Made by a program: the position numbers and the translations under genes
Notes under the pieces: model-generated
Told to the model about the DNA's origin: nothing
The model's database searches: none
What the model saw: the letters and a program-made list of their open reading frames with translations, nothing else
Shown: piece after piece, positions 7,186 through 14,358 of the stretch
Numbering within the stretch: position 1 is the stretch's first letter
How the letters are laid out: every line of letters begins with the position of its first letter
NCBI RefSeq assembly: GCF_000375485.1
Contig: NZ_AQXE01000001.1
Location: 57,443-79,571 of the forward strand
Length of the DNA stretch: 22,129 nt
Reading direction: 5' to 3'
Source: Desulfovibrio oxyclinae DSM 11498
GTDB lineage: Bacteria > Desulfobacterota > Desulfovibrionia > Desulfovibrionales > Desulfovibrionaceae

Positions 7186-7473
7186 TTACTTAAAGCGTGC
7201 GCTTGCAGACTTGATAGCTTCGTCAAGGATGTCCCATGCTCCCTGAAGACCAATCTTCAGATCCTGCCATGCGCTGTCTCCAGCCTGTTGGAACTCCGCG
7301 AGTTTCACCTTGGCCTCTTCGCGCCGTTCCTTCAGCTGCTTGATCTCGTCGTCGTATTTGACTCGCAGGTCAGCTTCAGCCCCTTTGGCCTTGGCTTCAA
7401 GGCGGCTCACTTCGGCGTTGAGTTCGTCAAGCTTTGCTTTCATTTTCTGAACGTATTCTTCACGGTTCGACAT
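7186..7473 (-). CDS. Coiled-coil protein, function unknown
   Basis: A 95-aa, highly charged protein with no signal peptide. Most of it (about residues 5-65) is a heptad-patterned helix, for example [20 protein letters not shown] and [18 protein letters not shown]. It ends with a more amphipathic segment ([20 protein letters not shown]). The frame is open six codons further upstream, but AAGGAG lies 9 nt before the ATG at 7473, which decides the start. Similar short coiled-coil proteins occur beside MgtC, DUF1328 or BON-domain genes in deltaproteobacteria, but I know no assigned function. The 179-nt stretch upstream (7474-7652) is non-coding and holds a small inverted repeat, GCATT-AC-AATGC (7506-7517), that could be an operator; no convincing promoter is visible. 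Confidence 0.8.
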   Translation of the reverse strand: MSNREEYVQKMKAKLDELNAEVSRLEAKAKGAEADLRVKYDDEIKQLKERREEAKVKLAEFQQAGDSAWQDLKIGLQGAWDILDEAIKSASARFK

Positions 7474-7652
7474 GATTGGGTACTCCTTCATGTTTGGTTT
7501 CTATAGCATTACAATGCCGTAAACTTTGCAGAAACTTATTCCAACCATACACCAAACGAAGCGATGGTCAAAGAGAGAATCAACTTTTAATGGAAGGAGC
7601 AGGGTGTGTTGACGTGAAGGGCGTTGAAAAGAAAGGGGAAAGAAAGAGTGTC

Positions 7653-8120
7653 TCAGCGCTTGAGAGCGCGAGTGAGACGCTTGATGAGCGATTCCGTGCC
7701 GGAGTGCCCGTTGAGGATCGGCTGTGCTGCGGAAACGTTCACTGGCGTGCAGGAGTCCGGCAGTTCCGGAATGGGCAGAGTCAGCCCGTGGCGCGATGCA
7801 AGTTCTGCCAGACCGGCCTTGATGGAATGAAAGGTGGCGGAGCCATGCCCGGAGTCTTCATCATGATCGCAGCGGTACTGCACGTGGGCACGGTGAAGTT
7901 GTTCCATGCAGGAATGAAAAAACGCAGGCAACCCGTCGCCGACTACGGGGGCCAGCGCATCGAGAGCCATGTTGGCGGCCGTGATGATCTCCTCGCCGGT
8001 GTTGCCCCAGTGCATGGAGTCGTTCTTGCTCTGTCCGTCGCGGATCTCTTGTTCGATGATCCGGTCGAGTTCGCGCCGTACCGGGCGGATGAGGGATTGC
8101 TCTTGGTGTGATTTAGACAT
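7653..8120 (-). CDS. Hypothetical protein downstream of recQ
   Basis: A 155-aa protein that I do not recognise. It is probably soluble: no signal peptide or membrane span is evident. The middle has a histidine/cysteine-rich stretch (FFHSCMEQLHRAHVQYRCDH) that could bind metal, and the C-terminus is basic (ESLIKRLTRALKR). The start at 8120 has no clear ribosome-binding site, so a later start is possible. It begins 57 nt after the recQ stop in the same direction and may be co-transcribed with it. Codon use looks like that of the neighbours. No terminator hairpin is visible after the stop. Confidence 0.6.
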   Translation of the reverse strand: MSKSHQEQSLIRPVRRELDRIIEQEIRDGQSKNDSMHWGNTGEEIITAANMALDALAPVVGDGLPAFFHSCMEQLHRAHVQYRCDHDEDSGHGSATFHSIKAGLAELASRHGLTLPIPELPDSCTPVNVSAAQPILNGHSGTESLIKRLTRALKR

Positions 8121-8177
8121 GGGTTTGCTGATTTTGCTGCTGACTAGCGCAATCCGGGCAGCATAGCAAGCCCTTCG

Positions 8178-10382
8178 TCATTTTGAAGCGCCTTCTCGGT
8201 TCAGTCCGTTGCGGATAATGCGCAGCAGCCCGTAATCGTAACGTCCCTGAAGTTCCTCGTGTACCGGGGAGAGTTCCATGATGCCTCTGGTCCGGAAAGC
8301 GGTCATGACATCGCGGATCTCGCGCACGGCGTCTTCTTCGAGGGCACACAGGTCCCGCCAGTCGTATTCGCCAGATGACACGGCGCTGGCAAGATGGTTC
8401 CAGACAGTGCTCGCCCTGAGATTCCGTTCCTGCGCCACTTCCTCGACGTTGCCGAGCCGCGTGAACGCCCGCGCGCTCTCAAGCGCGGATTCGCTTGCGC
8501 CCTTTCGCGCGGGCTTGGCGGTGGAGCGTTGTTGCGGCAGGGGAGGAAGGTCATCCGGTCTGCCGTTGATGGCTTCATGTCCCTCCAGAACGGCAAGGAA
8601 GGTTTCCCCGAAGCTTTGCAGCTTCATTTCCCCGATGCCGCTGAGAAGGCCGAAATCCGCCAGTGCGCTAGGCCGGTAGCGAACCATTTCCAGAAGGGTG
8701 CGGTCGGGAAAGACCGCGTAGGGCGGGATGCCGCGTTCGGACGCCAGTTCCGCCCGTTTTGCGCGCAGGGCGTCGAAGAGGATGCGCGCTTCGCTTGTGG
8801 CCAGCGTGCCTTCCTCGTCAATGCGCTCGCCTCTGGTGCGGCGCCGGGAAATTTTGGGAACGACCGGATCGGTTCGCAACACCACTTCGCGCTCTCCCCG
8901 GAGCACCTGCCACGAGTTTTCATTGAGATGCAGTGCGCCATGGCCCTCAATGTCTACTTCAAGCAGCCCGGAGGCGCCGAGCTGACGATAGACGGAACGC
9001 CATTCTCCGCCGGAGAGCTCGTCGCCGATGCCATAGGTCGATAGCTGATCATGGCCGAGCTGGCTGATGCGTTTGCTAGTCTCGCCCTTGAGCACATCCG
9101 CCAGATGCTTGGCTCCAAAGCGTTGGCCGGTACGAAAAATGTTGGAAAGCGCCTTCTGTGCGGCCACGGTGCCGTTCCACCTCTTGGGCGGCTGTGCGCA
9201 GGTGTCGCAGTTCCGGCAAGGTTCGATGCTCTCGCCGAAATAGGAAAGCAGCGCCTGCCTGCGGCAACCCGGAGCTTCCAGAAAGGCCATGATGGAATCC
9301 AGTTTGCGGTGTTCCACGAACTTGCGGCGGTCATCGGCATCCCCGCCCACGATCATGGAGCGCATGATCGCGAAGTCCTGAAGACCATATGTCATCCACG
9401 CATCCGCCGGGAGCCCGTCGCGTCCGGCGCGGCCCGTTTCCTGATGATAGGCCTCAAGGCTGCGCGGCGGTTCCAGATGGGCCACGAACCGCACGTCCGG
9501 CTTGTCCACGCCCATGCCGAAGGCTACGGTGGCGACCATGACCAGCCCTTCCTCGCGCATGAACCGTTCCTGATGCGCGTTGCGTTCATCCGCGCTGAGT
9601 CCTGCGTGATAAGGCAGAGCCGTGATGCCGTTTTTGTTCAGGAATGCCGCGGTCTGGTCGGTTTTCTTGCGGCTGATGCGGTAGACGATGCCGGAGTCGC
9701 CCTGGTGGGTGTTTCGGATGAACTGGAGCAGTTGATGCTGCGGTTTATCCTTGGGCTGTACCGTATAGCGAATGTTCGGCCTGTCGAAACCGGTGGCGAA
9801 GATGCGCGCTCCGTCAAGGCCGAGGTGCGTCAGGATGTCGTTGCGGGTCGGCAGATCCGCCGTGGCGGTAAGGGCCACCCTCGGTACGCCGGGAAAGCGT
9901 TCCGGGATGATGGAAAGCTGGAGGTATTCGGGCCTGAAGTCGTGCCCCCACTGGGAGACGCAGTGCGCTTCGTCGATGGCGAAGAGGTTGGGCCGGAGCC
10001 GCGCCAGACGCTCCAGAAACTCCGGGCGGCACAGGCGTTCCGGTGCCACGTAGAGCAGGTCGAGCCGTCCGTACTCCAGATCGGCCTGCACCTCGTTCAT
10101 TTCCTGCATGGAAAGGGATGAGTTCAGGCACGCCGCACGTACGCCCGCCTGCCGCAGCGCCGCCACCTGATCTCGCATGAGCGCAATGAGCGGCGAAACC
10201 ACTACCCCGAAGCCGTCCCTGAGCATGGCCGGAATCTGGTAACAGAGGGACTTGCCGCCGCCGGTGGGCATGAGCACGACCGCATCGCCTCCGTCGGCCA
10301 CGTGAGGGATCACGTCGCCCTGAAGGCCGATGAAGTCATCGAATCCGAAAACCGTGCGTAGGATGTCGTGGGGAGTCGGCAT
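8178..10382 (-). CDS. recQ: ATP-dependent DNA helicase RecQ
   Basis: A 734-aa 3'-5' DNA helicase of recombination and replication-fork repair. Motif I is MPTGGGKSLCYQIP (K44), motif II is IDEAHCVSQWGHDFRPEY (DEAH 137-140), and motif VI is QETGRAGRDG (about 314-323). The zinc-binding cysteines of the RecQ-Ct region are C373, C389, C392 and C395. The region around 540-615 (ALRAKRAELASERGIPPYAV onward) is an HRDC domain, and the C-terminal stretch TRLGNVEEVAQERNLRASTV is a helix-turn-helix-type domain also seen at the end of other bacterial RecQ proteins. This makes it longer than the approximately 610-aa E. coli protein. The ATG at 10382 has only a weak ribosome-binding site. A possible short ORF lies just upstream. 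Confidence 0.96.
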   Translation of the reverse strand: MPTPHDILRTVFGFDDFIGLQGDVIPHVADGGDAVVLMPTGGGKSLCYQIPAMLRDGFGVVVSPLIALMRDQVAALRQAGVRAACLNSSLSMQEMNEVQADLEYGRLDLLYVAPERLCRPEFLERLARLRPNLFAIDEAHCVSQWGHDFRPEYLQLSIIPERFPGVPRVALTATADLPTRNDILTHLGLDGARIFATGFDRPNIRYTVQPKDKPQHQLLQFIRNTHQGDSGIVYRISRKKTDQTAAFLNKNGITALPYHAGLSADERNAHQERFMREEGLVMVATVAFGMGVDKPDVRFVAHLEPPRSLEAYHQETGRAGRDGLPADAWMTYGLQDFAIMRSMIVGGDADDRRKFVEHRKLDSIMAFLEAPGCRRQALLSYFGESIEPCRNCDTCAQPPKRWNGTVAAQKALSNIFRTGQRFGAKHLADVLKGETSKRISQLGHDQLSTYGIGDELSGGEWRSVYRQLGASGLLEVDIEGHGALHLNENSWQVLRGEREVVLRTDPVVPKISRRRTRGERIDEEGTLATSEARILFDALRAKRAELASERGIPPYAVFPDRTLLEMVRYRPSALADFGLLSGIGEMKLQSFGETFLAVLEGHEAINGRPDDLPPLPQQRSTAKPARKGASESALESARAFTRLGNVEEVAQERNLRASTVWNHLASAVSSGEYDWRDLCALEEDAVREIRDVMTAFRTRGIMELSPVHEELQGRYDYGLLRIIRNGLNREGASK

Positions 10383-10413
10383 GCGATGGAGCTATCAGTT
10401 GAGGCCGGTTCGG

Positions 10414-10584
10414 TCAAAGCCGGATGCAGGGGCTATTCGGCTTTTCCCTGAGGGACCATTGCACGGTTGGAGCGGCGAAAGCCAACTTTTCGGTGCTGGC
10501 GACCTTGGCCACGTACTGTACGTACTGCGCATCCCCGTATGCGTAGAACAGCATCCAGTGCCGGTCGAGATTCATCACGAACAT
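10414..10584 (-). CDS. Possible 56-aa ORF upstream of recQ
   Basis: A short frame beginning MFVMNLDRHWMLFYAYGDAQ and ending in IRL. It is soluble-looking and rich in tyrosine and valine, with no recognised family. It fills most of the gap between the hisF terminator and recQ and stops 31 nt before the recQ start, so it could be a leader ORF or first gene of a recQ unit. No good ribosome-binding site precedes either the ATG at 10584 or the one at 10575, which lowers confidence. The inverted repeat at 10591-10617 lies immediately upstream. It may equally be a non-coding leader. Confidence 0.4.
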   Translation of the reverse strand: MFVMNLDRHWMLFYAYGDAQYVQYVAKVASTEKLAFAAPTVQWSLREKPNSPCIRL

Positions 10585-10590
10585 GTGGTA

Positions 10591-10617
10591 GCTCTGTAAT
10601 GTATATTTTTACAGAGC
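10591..10617. promoter_or_regulatory. Palindromic element upstream of recQ
   Basis: A perfect 9-bp inverted repeat, GCTCTGTAA and TTACAGAGC, flanks an A/T-rich 9-nt centre. On the minus strand the centre contains TATACA, a good -10-like hexamer, although no strong -35 lies at the right distance. It sits just after the hisF terminator and before the 56-aa ORF and recQ, which is where a repressor site for that unit would be. The arms contain CTGT and ACAG, but 13 nt apart rather than the 8 of an E. coli LexA box. Confidence 0.5.
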
Positions 10618-10618
10618 A

Positions 10619-10650
10619 AAGAAAAACGGGCGGAATGGAACCGCCCGTTT
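10619..10650 (-). terminator. Rho-independent terminator after hisF
   Basis: On the minus strand a 10-bp stem (AAACGGGCGG and CCGCCCGTTT, 7-nt loop) is followed directly by TTTTTCTTT. This is a textbook terminator for the hisH-hisF unit, about 70 nt after the hisF stop. Confidence 0.9.
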
Positions 10651-10687
10651 CATATATGCATATGTTCGCCCGTAAGGGCTTGGATGG

Positions 10688-10707
10688 ACCGGATGTTCGC
10701 ATCCGGT
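10688..10707 (-). other. 8-bp hairpin in the hisF 3' untranslated region
   Basis: ACCGGATG and CATCCGGT are perfect complements around a 4-nt loop (CGAA on the hisF mRNA). It lies 11 nt after the hisF stop and precedes the main terminator. It may protect the mRNA end; no T-tract follows, so it is not itself a typical terminator. Confidence 0.5.
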
Positions 10708-10718
10708 GGGTGCGCCGG

Positions 10719-11498
10719 TTACCAGATTGTCCGGATGACCACTCCGGCGTCCGCCATGTGCTTTTTGATGTCCGGCAGGGTCCATTCGCCGTAGTGGACG
10801 ATGGAAGCGATAAGGGCGGCATTGGCGCGACCCTTGGTTACGGCGTCCACCATGTGGTCGGGGTGGCCTGCGCCGCCGGAGGCGATGACCGGGATGTGCA
10901 CGGACTCGGCAACGAGCCGGGTCAGTTCAAGGTCGTACCCGTCCTTGGTGCCGTCGGCGTCGATGGAGTTCAGGCAGATTTCGCCTGCGCCGAGCGCCTC
11001 GCCGGTCTTGGCCCATTCGAGGGCGTCCATGCCCATGTGCTTTCGTCCGCCGTGGATGACCACTTCGAACCCGGACGGGATGTCATCGCTCTTTTCCACA
11101 CGTTTGACGTCCATGCCAAGCACGATGCACTGAGAGCCGAAGCGTGCGGCCCCTTCGCTGATGATGTCCGGATTCTTGACCGCGCCGGAGTTCACCGAGA
11201 CTTTCTCGGCACCGGCCAGCAGCACGTCGCGCATGTCGCTGACCGTGTTGATGCCGCCGCCGACGGAGAAGGGGATGAAAATCTCGGAGGCGACCTTGTC
11301 CACCACGTCGAGAAAGATGCCGCGTCCTTCGGAGGATGCGGTGATGTCGTAGAAGACGATCTCGTCGGCGCCCTGCTCGTAATACTTGCGGGCGGTTTCC
11401 ACGGGGTCGCCGATGTCTACGTTGTCCTTGAACTTGATGCCCTTGGTCAGACGGCCGTCGCGAACGTCGAGGCAGGGGATGACTCGTTTACTCAGCAT
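10719..11498 (-). CDS. hisF: Imidazole glycerol phosphate synthase cyclase subunit
   Basis: A 259-aa TIM-barrel protein that uses ammonia from HisH to convert PRFAR to imidazole glycerol phosphate and AICAR, a step of histidine synthesis. The catalytic aspartates are D11 in IPCLDVRDG and D130 in [15 protein letters not shown] and [16 protein letters not shown] are the phosphate-binding loops. The ATG at 11498 lies inside the end of hisH (11-bp overlap), so the two subunits of this heterodimer are translationally coupled. The frame is open upstream but that part is within hisH. No other his gene is visible, so the pair stands apart from the rest of the pathway in this window. A clear terminator follows. 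Confidence 0.95.
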   Translation of the reverse strand: MLSKRVIPCLDVRDGRLTKGIKFKDNVDIGDPVETARKYYEQGADEIVFYDITASSEGRGIFLDVVDKVASEIFIPFSVGGGINTVSDMRDVLLAGAEKVSVNSGAVKNPDIISEGAARFGSQCIVLGMDVKRVEKSDDIPSGFEVVIHGGRKHMGMDALEWAKTGEALGAGEICLNSIDADGTKDGYDLELTRLVAESVHIPVIASGGAGHPDHMVDAVTKGRANAALIASIVHYGEWTLPDIKKHMADAGVVIRTIW

Positions 11499-12129
11499 TG
11501 GCTGCCTCCAGACAGAAGTTGTGGAAGTTCTTGAGCATCTGCAGTCCGGGCTTGCCGCTCTTTTCGGGATGGAACTGCACGGCCCAGAGGCCACGGCGTC
11601 CATGCACGGAGCAGAAGTCACGACCGTAGCGTGTTTCGCCGATGATGAATTCTTCCTTGGGGGCCGGGAAGTAGCTGTGGACGAAGTAGAAATTCGCTTC
11701 GGGGTCGATGCCCCTGAAAAGTTCGCATTCCTGCTTCAGTTCAATGGTGTTCCAACCCATGTGCGGAACGCGGATGGGGTCGCCCTCGTAGTCGGTCCAT
11801 GAGGGATTGAACAGGCGGCATTCGCCGGGGATGATAGCCAGCGCCTTGGTGTTGTTTTCCTCAGAGTAGTCCAGCAGGATCTGACAGCCCACACAGATGC
11901 CCAGCATGGGTTTTTCCTGCCAGATGAGCGCCTTGAGCGTCTCGTCCTTGCCATCGATGTGTAGTTCGTCCATGGCCTGTCCGGCCGCGCCGACACCCGG
12001 AAAGATGATGCCGTCGGCGGCTTCGAGCCGTTCCGGGTCGTTGGTGATTTCGTTTTCGATGCCGAGGTGATCCAAAGCGCGTTTCACGCTGGTCTGGTTC
12101 CCGGCGTTATATTCAAAGATTGCCAGCAT
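11488..12129 (-). CDS. hisH: Imidazole glycerol phosphate synthase glutaminase subunit
   Basis: A 213-aa class I glutamine amidotransferase that releases ammonia from glutamine for HisF. The nucleophile is C79 in LGICVGCQ, and the triad is completed by H187 and E189 in [15 protein letters not shown] and RVPHMGWNT are HisH signatures. Most homologues have GMQ where this one has GCQ, a second cysteine two positions after the nucleophile. The frame is open eight codons upstream, but the ATG at 12129 is preceded by GAGGAGGG and gives the standard N-terminus [12 protein letters not shown] possible promoter is described at 12224-12252. Confidence 0.95.
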   Translation of the reverse strand: MLAIFEYNAGNQTSVKRALDHLGIENEITNDPERLEAADGIIFPGVGAAGQAMDELHIDGKDETLKALIWQEKPMLGICVGCQILLDYSEENNTKALAIIPGECRLFNPSWTDYEGDPIRVPHMGWNTIELKQECELFRGIDPEANFYFVHSYFPAPKEEFIIGETRYGRDFCSVHGRRGLWAVQFHPEKSGKPGLQMLKNFHNFCLEAANAE

Positions 12130-12223
12130 GTCGGCCCTCCTCAGGGGTTTCATTCATTCCAGCGAGTAGTGAAAAAAACAGCGGAATGCAAGTCGTTTTC
12201 CTCAAGCGTCCATTATTTACGTT

Positions 12224-12252
12224 TTTAGAAGCCAATAAGAGCAGGTTTTCAA
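12224..12252 (-). promoter_or_regulatory. Candidate promoter for hisH-hisF
   Basis: On the minus strand TTGAAA (12247-12252) and TCTAAA (12224-12229) are separated by exactly 17 nt. This is a reasonable sigma-70-type match about 95 nt before the hisH start. It is a sequence match only, in a region that is A/T-rich anyway. Confidence 0.4.
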
Positions 12253-12315
12253 AAATGTAATTTTTCACTGAGTGTATGCCTTTTACAACGTGCCGGAATG
12301 ATTTGCAGTTATAAA

Positions 12316-12331
12316 TGGCACGCTCCTTGAG
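12316..12331 (+). promoter_or_regulatory. Sigma-54-like -24/-12 element
   Basis: TGGCACG-CTCC-TTGAG matches the sigma-54 consensus TGGCACG-N4-TTGCA at every position except the last two, with the required 10-nt spacing between the GG and the -12 dinucleotide (GA instead of GC). It lies about 53 nt before the start of the 57-aa membrane protein gene. A small stem, CGGCGT and ACGCCG (12348-12365), falls in the predicted leader. Confidence 0.5.
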
Positions 12332-12383
12332 TAGGAAAGGGTAAAAACGGCGTACGCAAACGCCGCAAAAACAAGGAGGCCGC

Positions 12384-12557
12384 ATGATATCGATAGTAAT
12401 GGGAACCGTGTTGTTCGTTCTGGCAAGTCTTTCCGTGTCGGTCTTCTTCGTGAAGCTCGAACTGGTCGCCAAAGATGTGGTCGAGGCTGCGGTGGAGTCC
12501 CCGGCGCCGGCAGTGCGGGAGTTCCGCAACGGCAGGAAGGGGCTGGTTATTTGGTAG
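12384..12557 (+). CDS. Small single-span membrane protein, 57 aa
   Basis: A 57-aa protein reading MISIVMGTVLFVLASLSVSV, then FFVKLELVAKDVVEAAVE, and ending in RNGRKGLVIW. The first 22 residues form one hydrophobic span; the rest is a polar tail. A strong AAGGAGG lies 4 nt before the ATG at 12384. It is a lone gene on the plus strand between two minus-strand units, with a sigma-54-like element upstream, and its last 11 bp overlap the 3' end of the J-domain gene tail to tail. No family is recognised. The ribosome-binding site and the hydrophobic pattern make a real gene likely. Confidence 0.65.
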   Translation: MISIVMGTVLFVLASLSVSVFFVKLELVAKDVVEAAVESPAPAVREFRNGRKGLVIW

Positions 12558-13404
12558 GCCGGGCTTCTTCAGGATAGACCTTCAACAGCAGGTCACCCTT
12601 CCACGGGCCGACCTGCTTTCCCAGACTCCGAAGGCGGATGGGCCGCCCCGGATGGAAGTCCGAGGGCAGCGTCACTTCGATGGTGCGAGGTTCGTTGCTG
12701 AAGCGGCGGTGGACCGTGATGCGGATCTTGCGTCCCGGCATGAGCACGCTGGCCGGGAAGTAGGCCGTCAGTTCGTCGTCGAGGTGAGAGCGGACCCAGT
12801 TTTTTGCACTGCCCAGAATGCCGTCGGAAAGGTCGAGCTCCAGCTTCTTGCCGCGCAGTTCAAGGCTGAGTTTTCGCCGCTTGAGTTTCAAGGGGCCGCC
12901 GTGAGGCCGGTTCTTGTCCACCCTGTTGTATATGTCCTCGAAGACCTGTCTGGCGAACGGGTCGTTCATGAGGTCGCGAAAAACCTCTTCTTCCTTGTAA
13001 TAGAACCGCTGGCTGCGCGAACGCGTGGATTCCGGCCCCGGCTCCCACTTTTTGCGTTGCTTCTGCCGGGTTCCCGGTCCCGGTTCGGATTTCGTGCTTC
13101 GCTGCTGCCGCTGGTAGGCCCGCGCGCCTTCGTCAGGGCGTTTGTAGGCCTTGCCGTGGCTGCGGTCGCGTCGTTCCTCGCCCGGTTTCGCCCGTGCTCC
13201 GGAGGTGGAGGTCTCCCCAAGGGTCTTGCGCAGGGTTACGTAGGCTTCGTTGACCTTGCGGAAGCGGTCCGCCGCGTCTTCGGAGTCGTTCAGATCGGGG
13301 TGGAGCTTGAAGGCCAGCTGCCGGAAAGCGGTCTTGACCGCGTCCATGTCCGATCCGGCGCGGACGCCGAGAACCCGGTAGCATTCATTGACGGACATGG
13401 ACAT
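12547..13404 (-). CDS. J-domain (DnaJ-like) protein
   Basis: A 285-aa protein with an N-terminal J domain (about residues 8-60), including the invariant HPD at 35-37 in LAFKLHPDLN, which stimulates DnaK ATPase. A long basic, proline/glycine/arginine-rich linker follows (about 65-135). The C-terminal part resembles a DnaJ substrate-binding barrel, ending PIRLRSLGKQVGPWKGDLLL-KVYPEE. The four CxxCxGxG zinc motifs of true DnaJ are absent, so it is a type II/CbpA-like or specialised co-chaperone. It starts 9 nt after the YkgJ-type gene, and GAGGAG lies about 12 nt before the ATG at 13404; an ATG two codons later is also possible. Confidence 0.88.
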   Translation of the reverse strand: MSMSVNECYRVLGVRAGSDMDAVKTAFRQLAFKLHPDLNDSEDAADRFRKVNEAYVTLRKTLGETSTSGARAKPGEERRDRSHGKAYKRPDEGARAYQRQQRSTKSEPGPGTRQKQRKKWEPGPESTRSRSQRFYYKEEEVFRDLMNDPFARQVFEDIYNRVDKNRPHGGPLKLKRRKLSLELRGKKLELDLSDGILGSAKNWVRSHLDDELTAYFPASVLMPGRKIRITVHRRFSNEPRTIEVTLPSDFHPGRPIRLRSLGKQVGPWKGDLLLKVYPEEARPTK

Positions 13405-13413
13405 GGCGGGCGG

Positions 13414-13857
13414 TTACTCCTCGCTGATGAGCGCGTTGGCGTCGCAGTCGGGGTCGTGACGGGAGAGTCCTTCCTGACGGATGTACTCCTTGCCCTGACG
13501 CACGAACTCGTCGTGTCCCGCCTCGGGATTCACGCCGGGACAATATTCCTGAATCATTTCCCAGCTTCCCTCATCAATGAGGTTGCCGCGGAAAAAGGGC
13601 CACGCACGGCAGATGTCGGGCCTGCCGGGGTGTACGCTGCATCCAGCGCCTTCACGGAAGAAGACGCAGTAGCCGTCGTCACCCGTGACGACCTGCCACT
13701 TTCCGCCGCGCTGGTATGCGTACTGCTCAAGCATGGAATCCACTTCCTGCTCAAGGTGTTCCGCAAGGCGCACGCGGTCCTTCTCGGACATGACGATTCC
13801 GCCTTCGCCGTGGCAGCAATGGCCGCACATCTTGCAATCGAAAGCCGCGACGCTCAT
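13414..13857 (-). CDS. YkgJ-type zinc/iron-chelating cysteine-cluster protein
   Basis: A 147-aa protein of the YkgJ family. The conserved cysteines appear as CKMCGHCC (residues 8-15), YCVFF, GAGCSVHPGRPDICRAWPF and EYCPG. The family is thought to bind zinc or an iron-sulfur cluster, but its biochemical role is not settled. It overlaps the upstream CoA-binding gene by 4 nt (ATGA) and precedes the J-domain gene by 9 nt, so the three form one transcription unit. Length and cysteine pattern are normal for the family. Confidence 0.88.
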   Translation of the reverse strand: MSVAAFDCKMCGHCCHGEGGIVMSEKDRVRLAEHLEQEVDSMLEQYAYQRGGKWQVVTGDDGYCVFFREGAGCSVHPGRPDICRAWPFFRGNLIDEGSWEMIQEYCPGVNPEAGHDEFVRQGKEYIRQEGLSRHDPDCDANALISEE

Positions 13858-14276
13858 CGGGCCTCCGGCAGCAGACGTTCTGCCTCGACCTTGAGGCAGA
13901 GGTCCTCCACGACCATGACGCCTTTCGGCTCAAGCATGGCGCGAGCTTCGGGATTGAAAATGCCAGACTGCATCCAGAAGCAGCGGGGCAGTGAATCCAG
14001 TTCCAGAACTTCCCGTGCGTGGTCGGCGCAGAATTCGGAGGCGCGGAACAGATCGACAATGTCCACGGGATGCGGAATGTCCTTGAGGGAGGTGTATGTC
14101 TCCAGTCCCCATACGCCGGTGCGTTTCGGGTGGACTGGGATGACGGTGAAACCCATATCGATAAGGGCGCGACCCACTCTGTCCACGGGGCGACCCGGCT
14201 TGTCCACGGCTCCGACGATGGCGATGGTCTTGACCTCGCGGAGCAGGGCGGCTAGCTCTTTTTCATTGTACAGCAT
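13854..14276 (-). CDS. CoA-binding domain protein
   Basis: A 140-aa single-domain Rossmann-fold protein of the CoA_binding_2 (YccU-like) family. KTIAIVGAVDKPGRPVDRVG is the nucleotide-binding loop. VIPVHPK, LEVD-like turns in HPVDIVDLFR, and CFWMQSGIF are further family signatures. These proteins bind CoA or acyl-CoA; their cellular role is not firmly established. The frame is open upstream to 14459, but AAGGAG lies 6 nt before the ATG at 14276 and the upstream part is antisense to the M24 peptidase. It is the first gene of the three-gene unit and divergent from the peptidase. Confidence 0.88.
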   Translation of the reverse strand: MLYNEKELAALLREVKTIAIVGAVDKPGRPVDRVGRALIDMGFTVIPVHPKRTGVWGLETYTSLKDIPHPVDIVDLFRASEFCADHAREVLELDSLPRCFWMQSGIFNPEARAMLEPKGVMVVEDLCLKVEAERLLPEAR

Positions 14277-14303
14277 TGGTAACTCCTTCGTCCGCATTTT
14301 GAT

Positions 14304-14319
14304 ACCGGAAACATCCGGT
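14304..14319. promoter_or_regulatory. Inverted repeat between divergent genes
   Basis: ACCGGA-AACA-TCCGGT is a perfect 6-bp inverted repeat in the 82-nt gap between the CoA-binding gene (minus) and the M24 peptidase (plus). Its position suits an operator or a leader stem; the sequence alone does not show which. Confidence 0.35.
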
Positions 14320-14358
14320 CTTGCATAGTCCCCCGTAACTGTCCAAGGAGATTGAGAC

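Noticed and set aside
10591..10617. LexA (SOS) box upstream of recQ
   Set aside because: CTGT and ACAG are 13 nt apart, not the 8 nt of the E. coli box, so the site is kept only as an unassigned palindrome.
12547..13404. Annotation as true DnaJ
   Set aside because: The cysteine-rich zinc-finger region with CxxCxGxG repeats is missing and the gene is not next to dnaK or grpE.
12475..14328. Long plus-strand open frame antisense to the J-domain, YkgJ and CoA-binding genes
   Set aside because: It covers three well-supported minus-strand genes with start sites and family motifs. The plus-strand translation has no recognisable domain.
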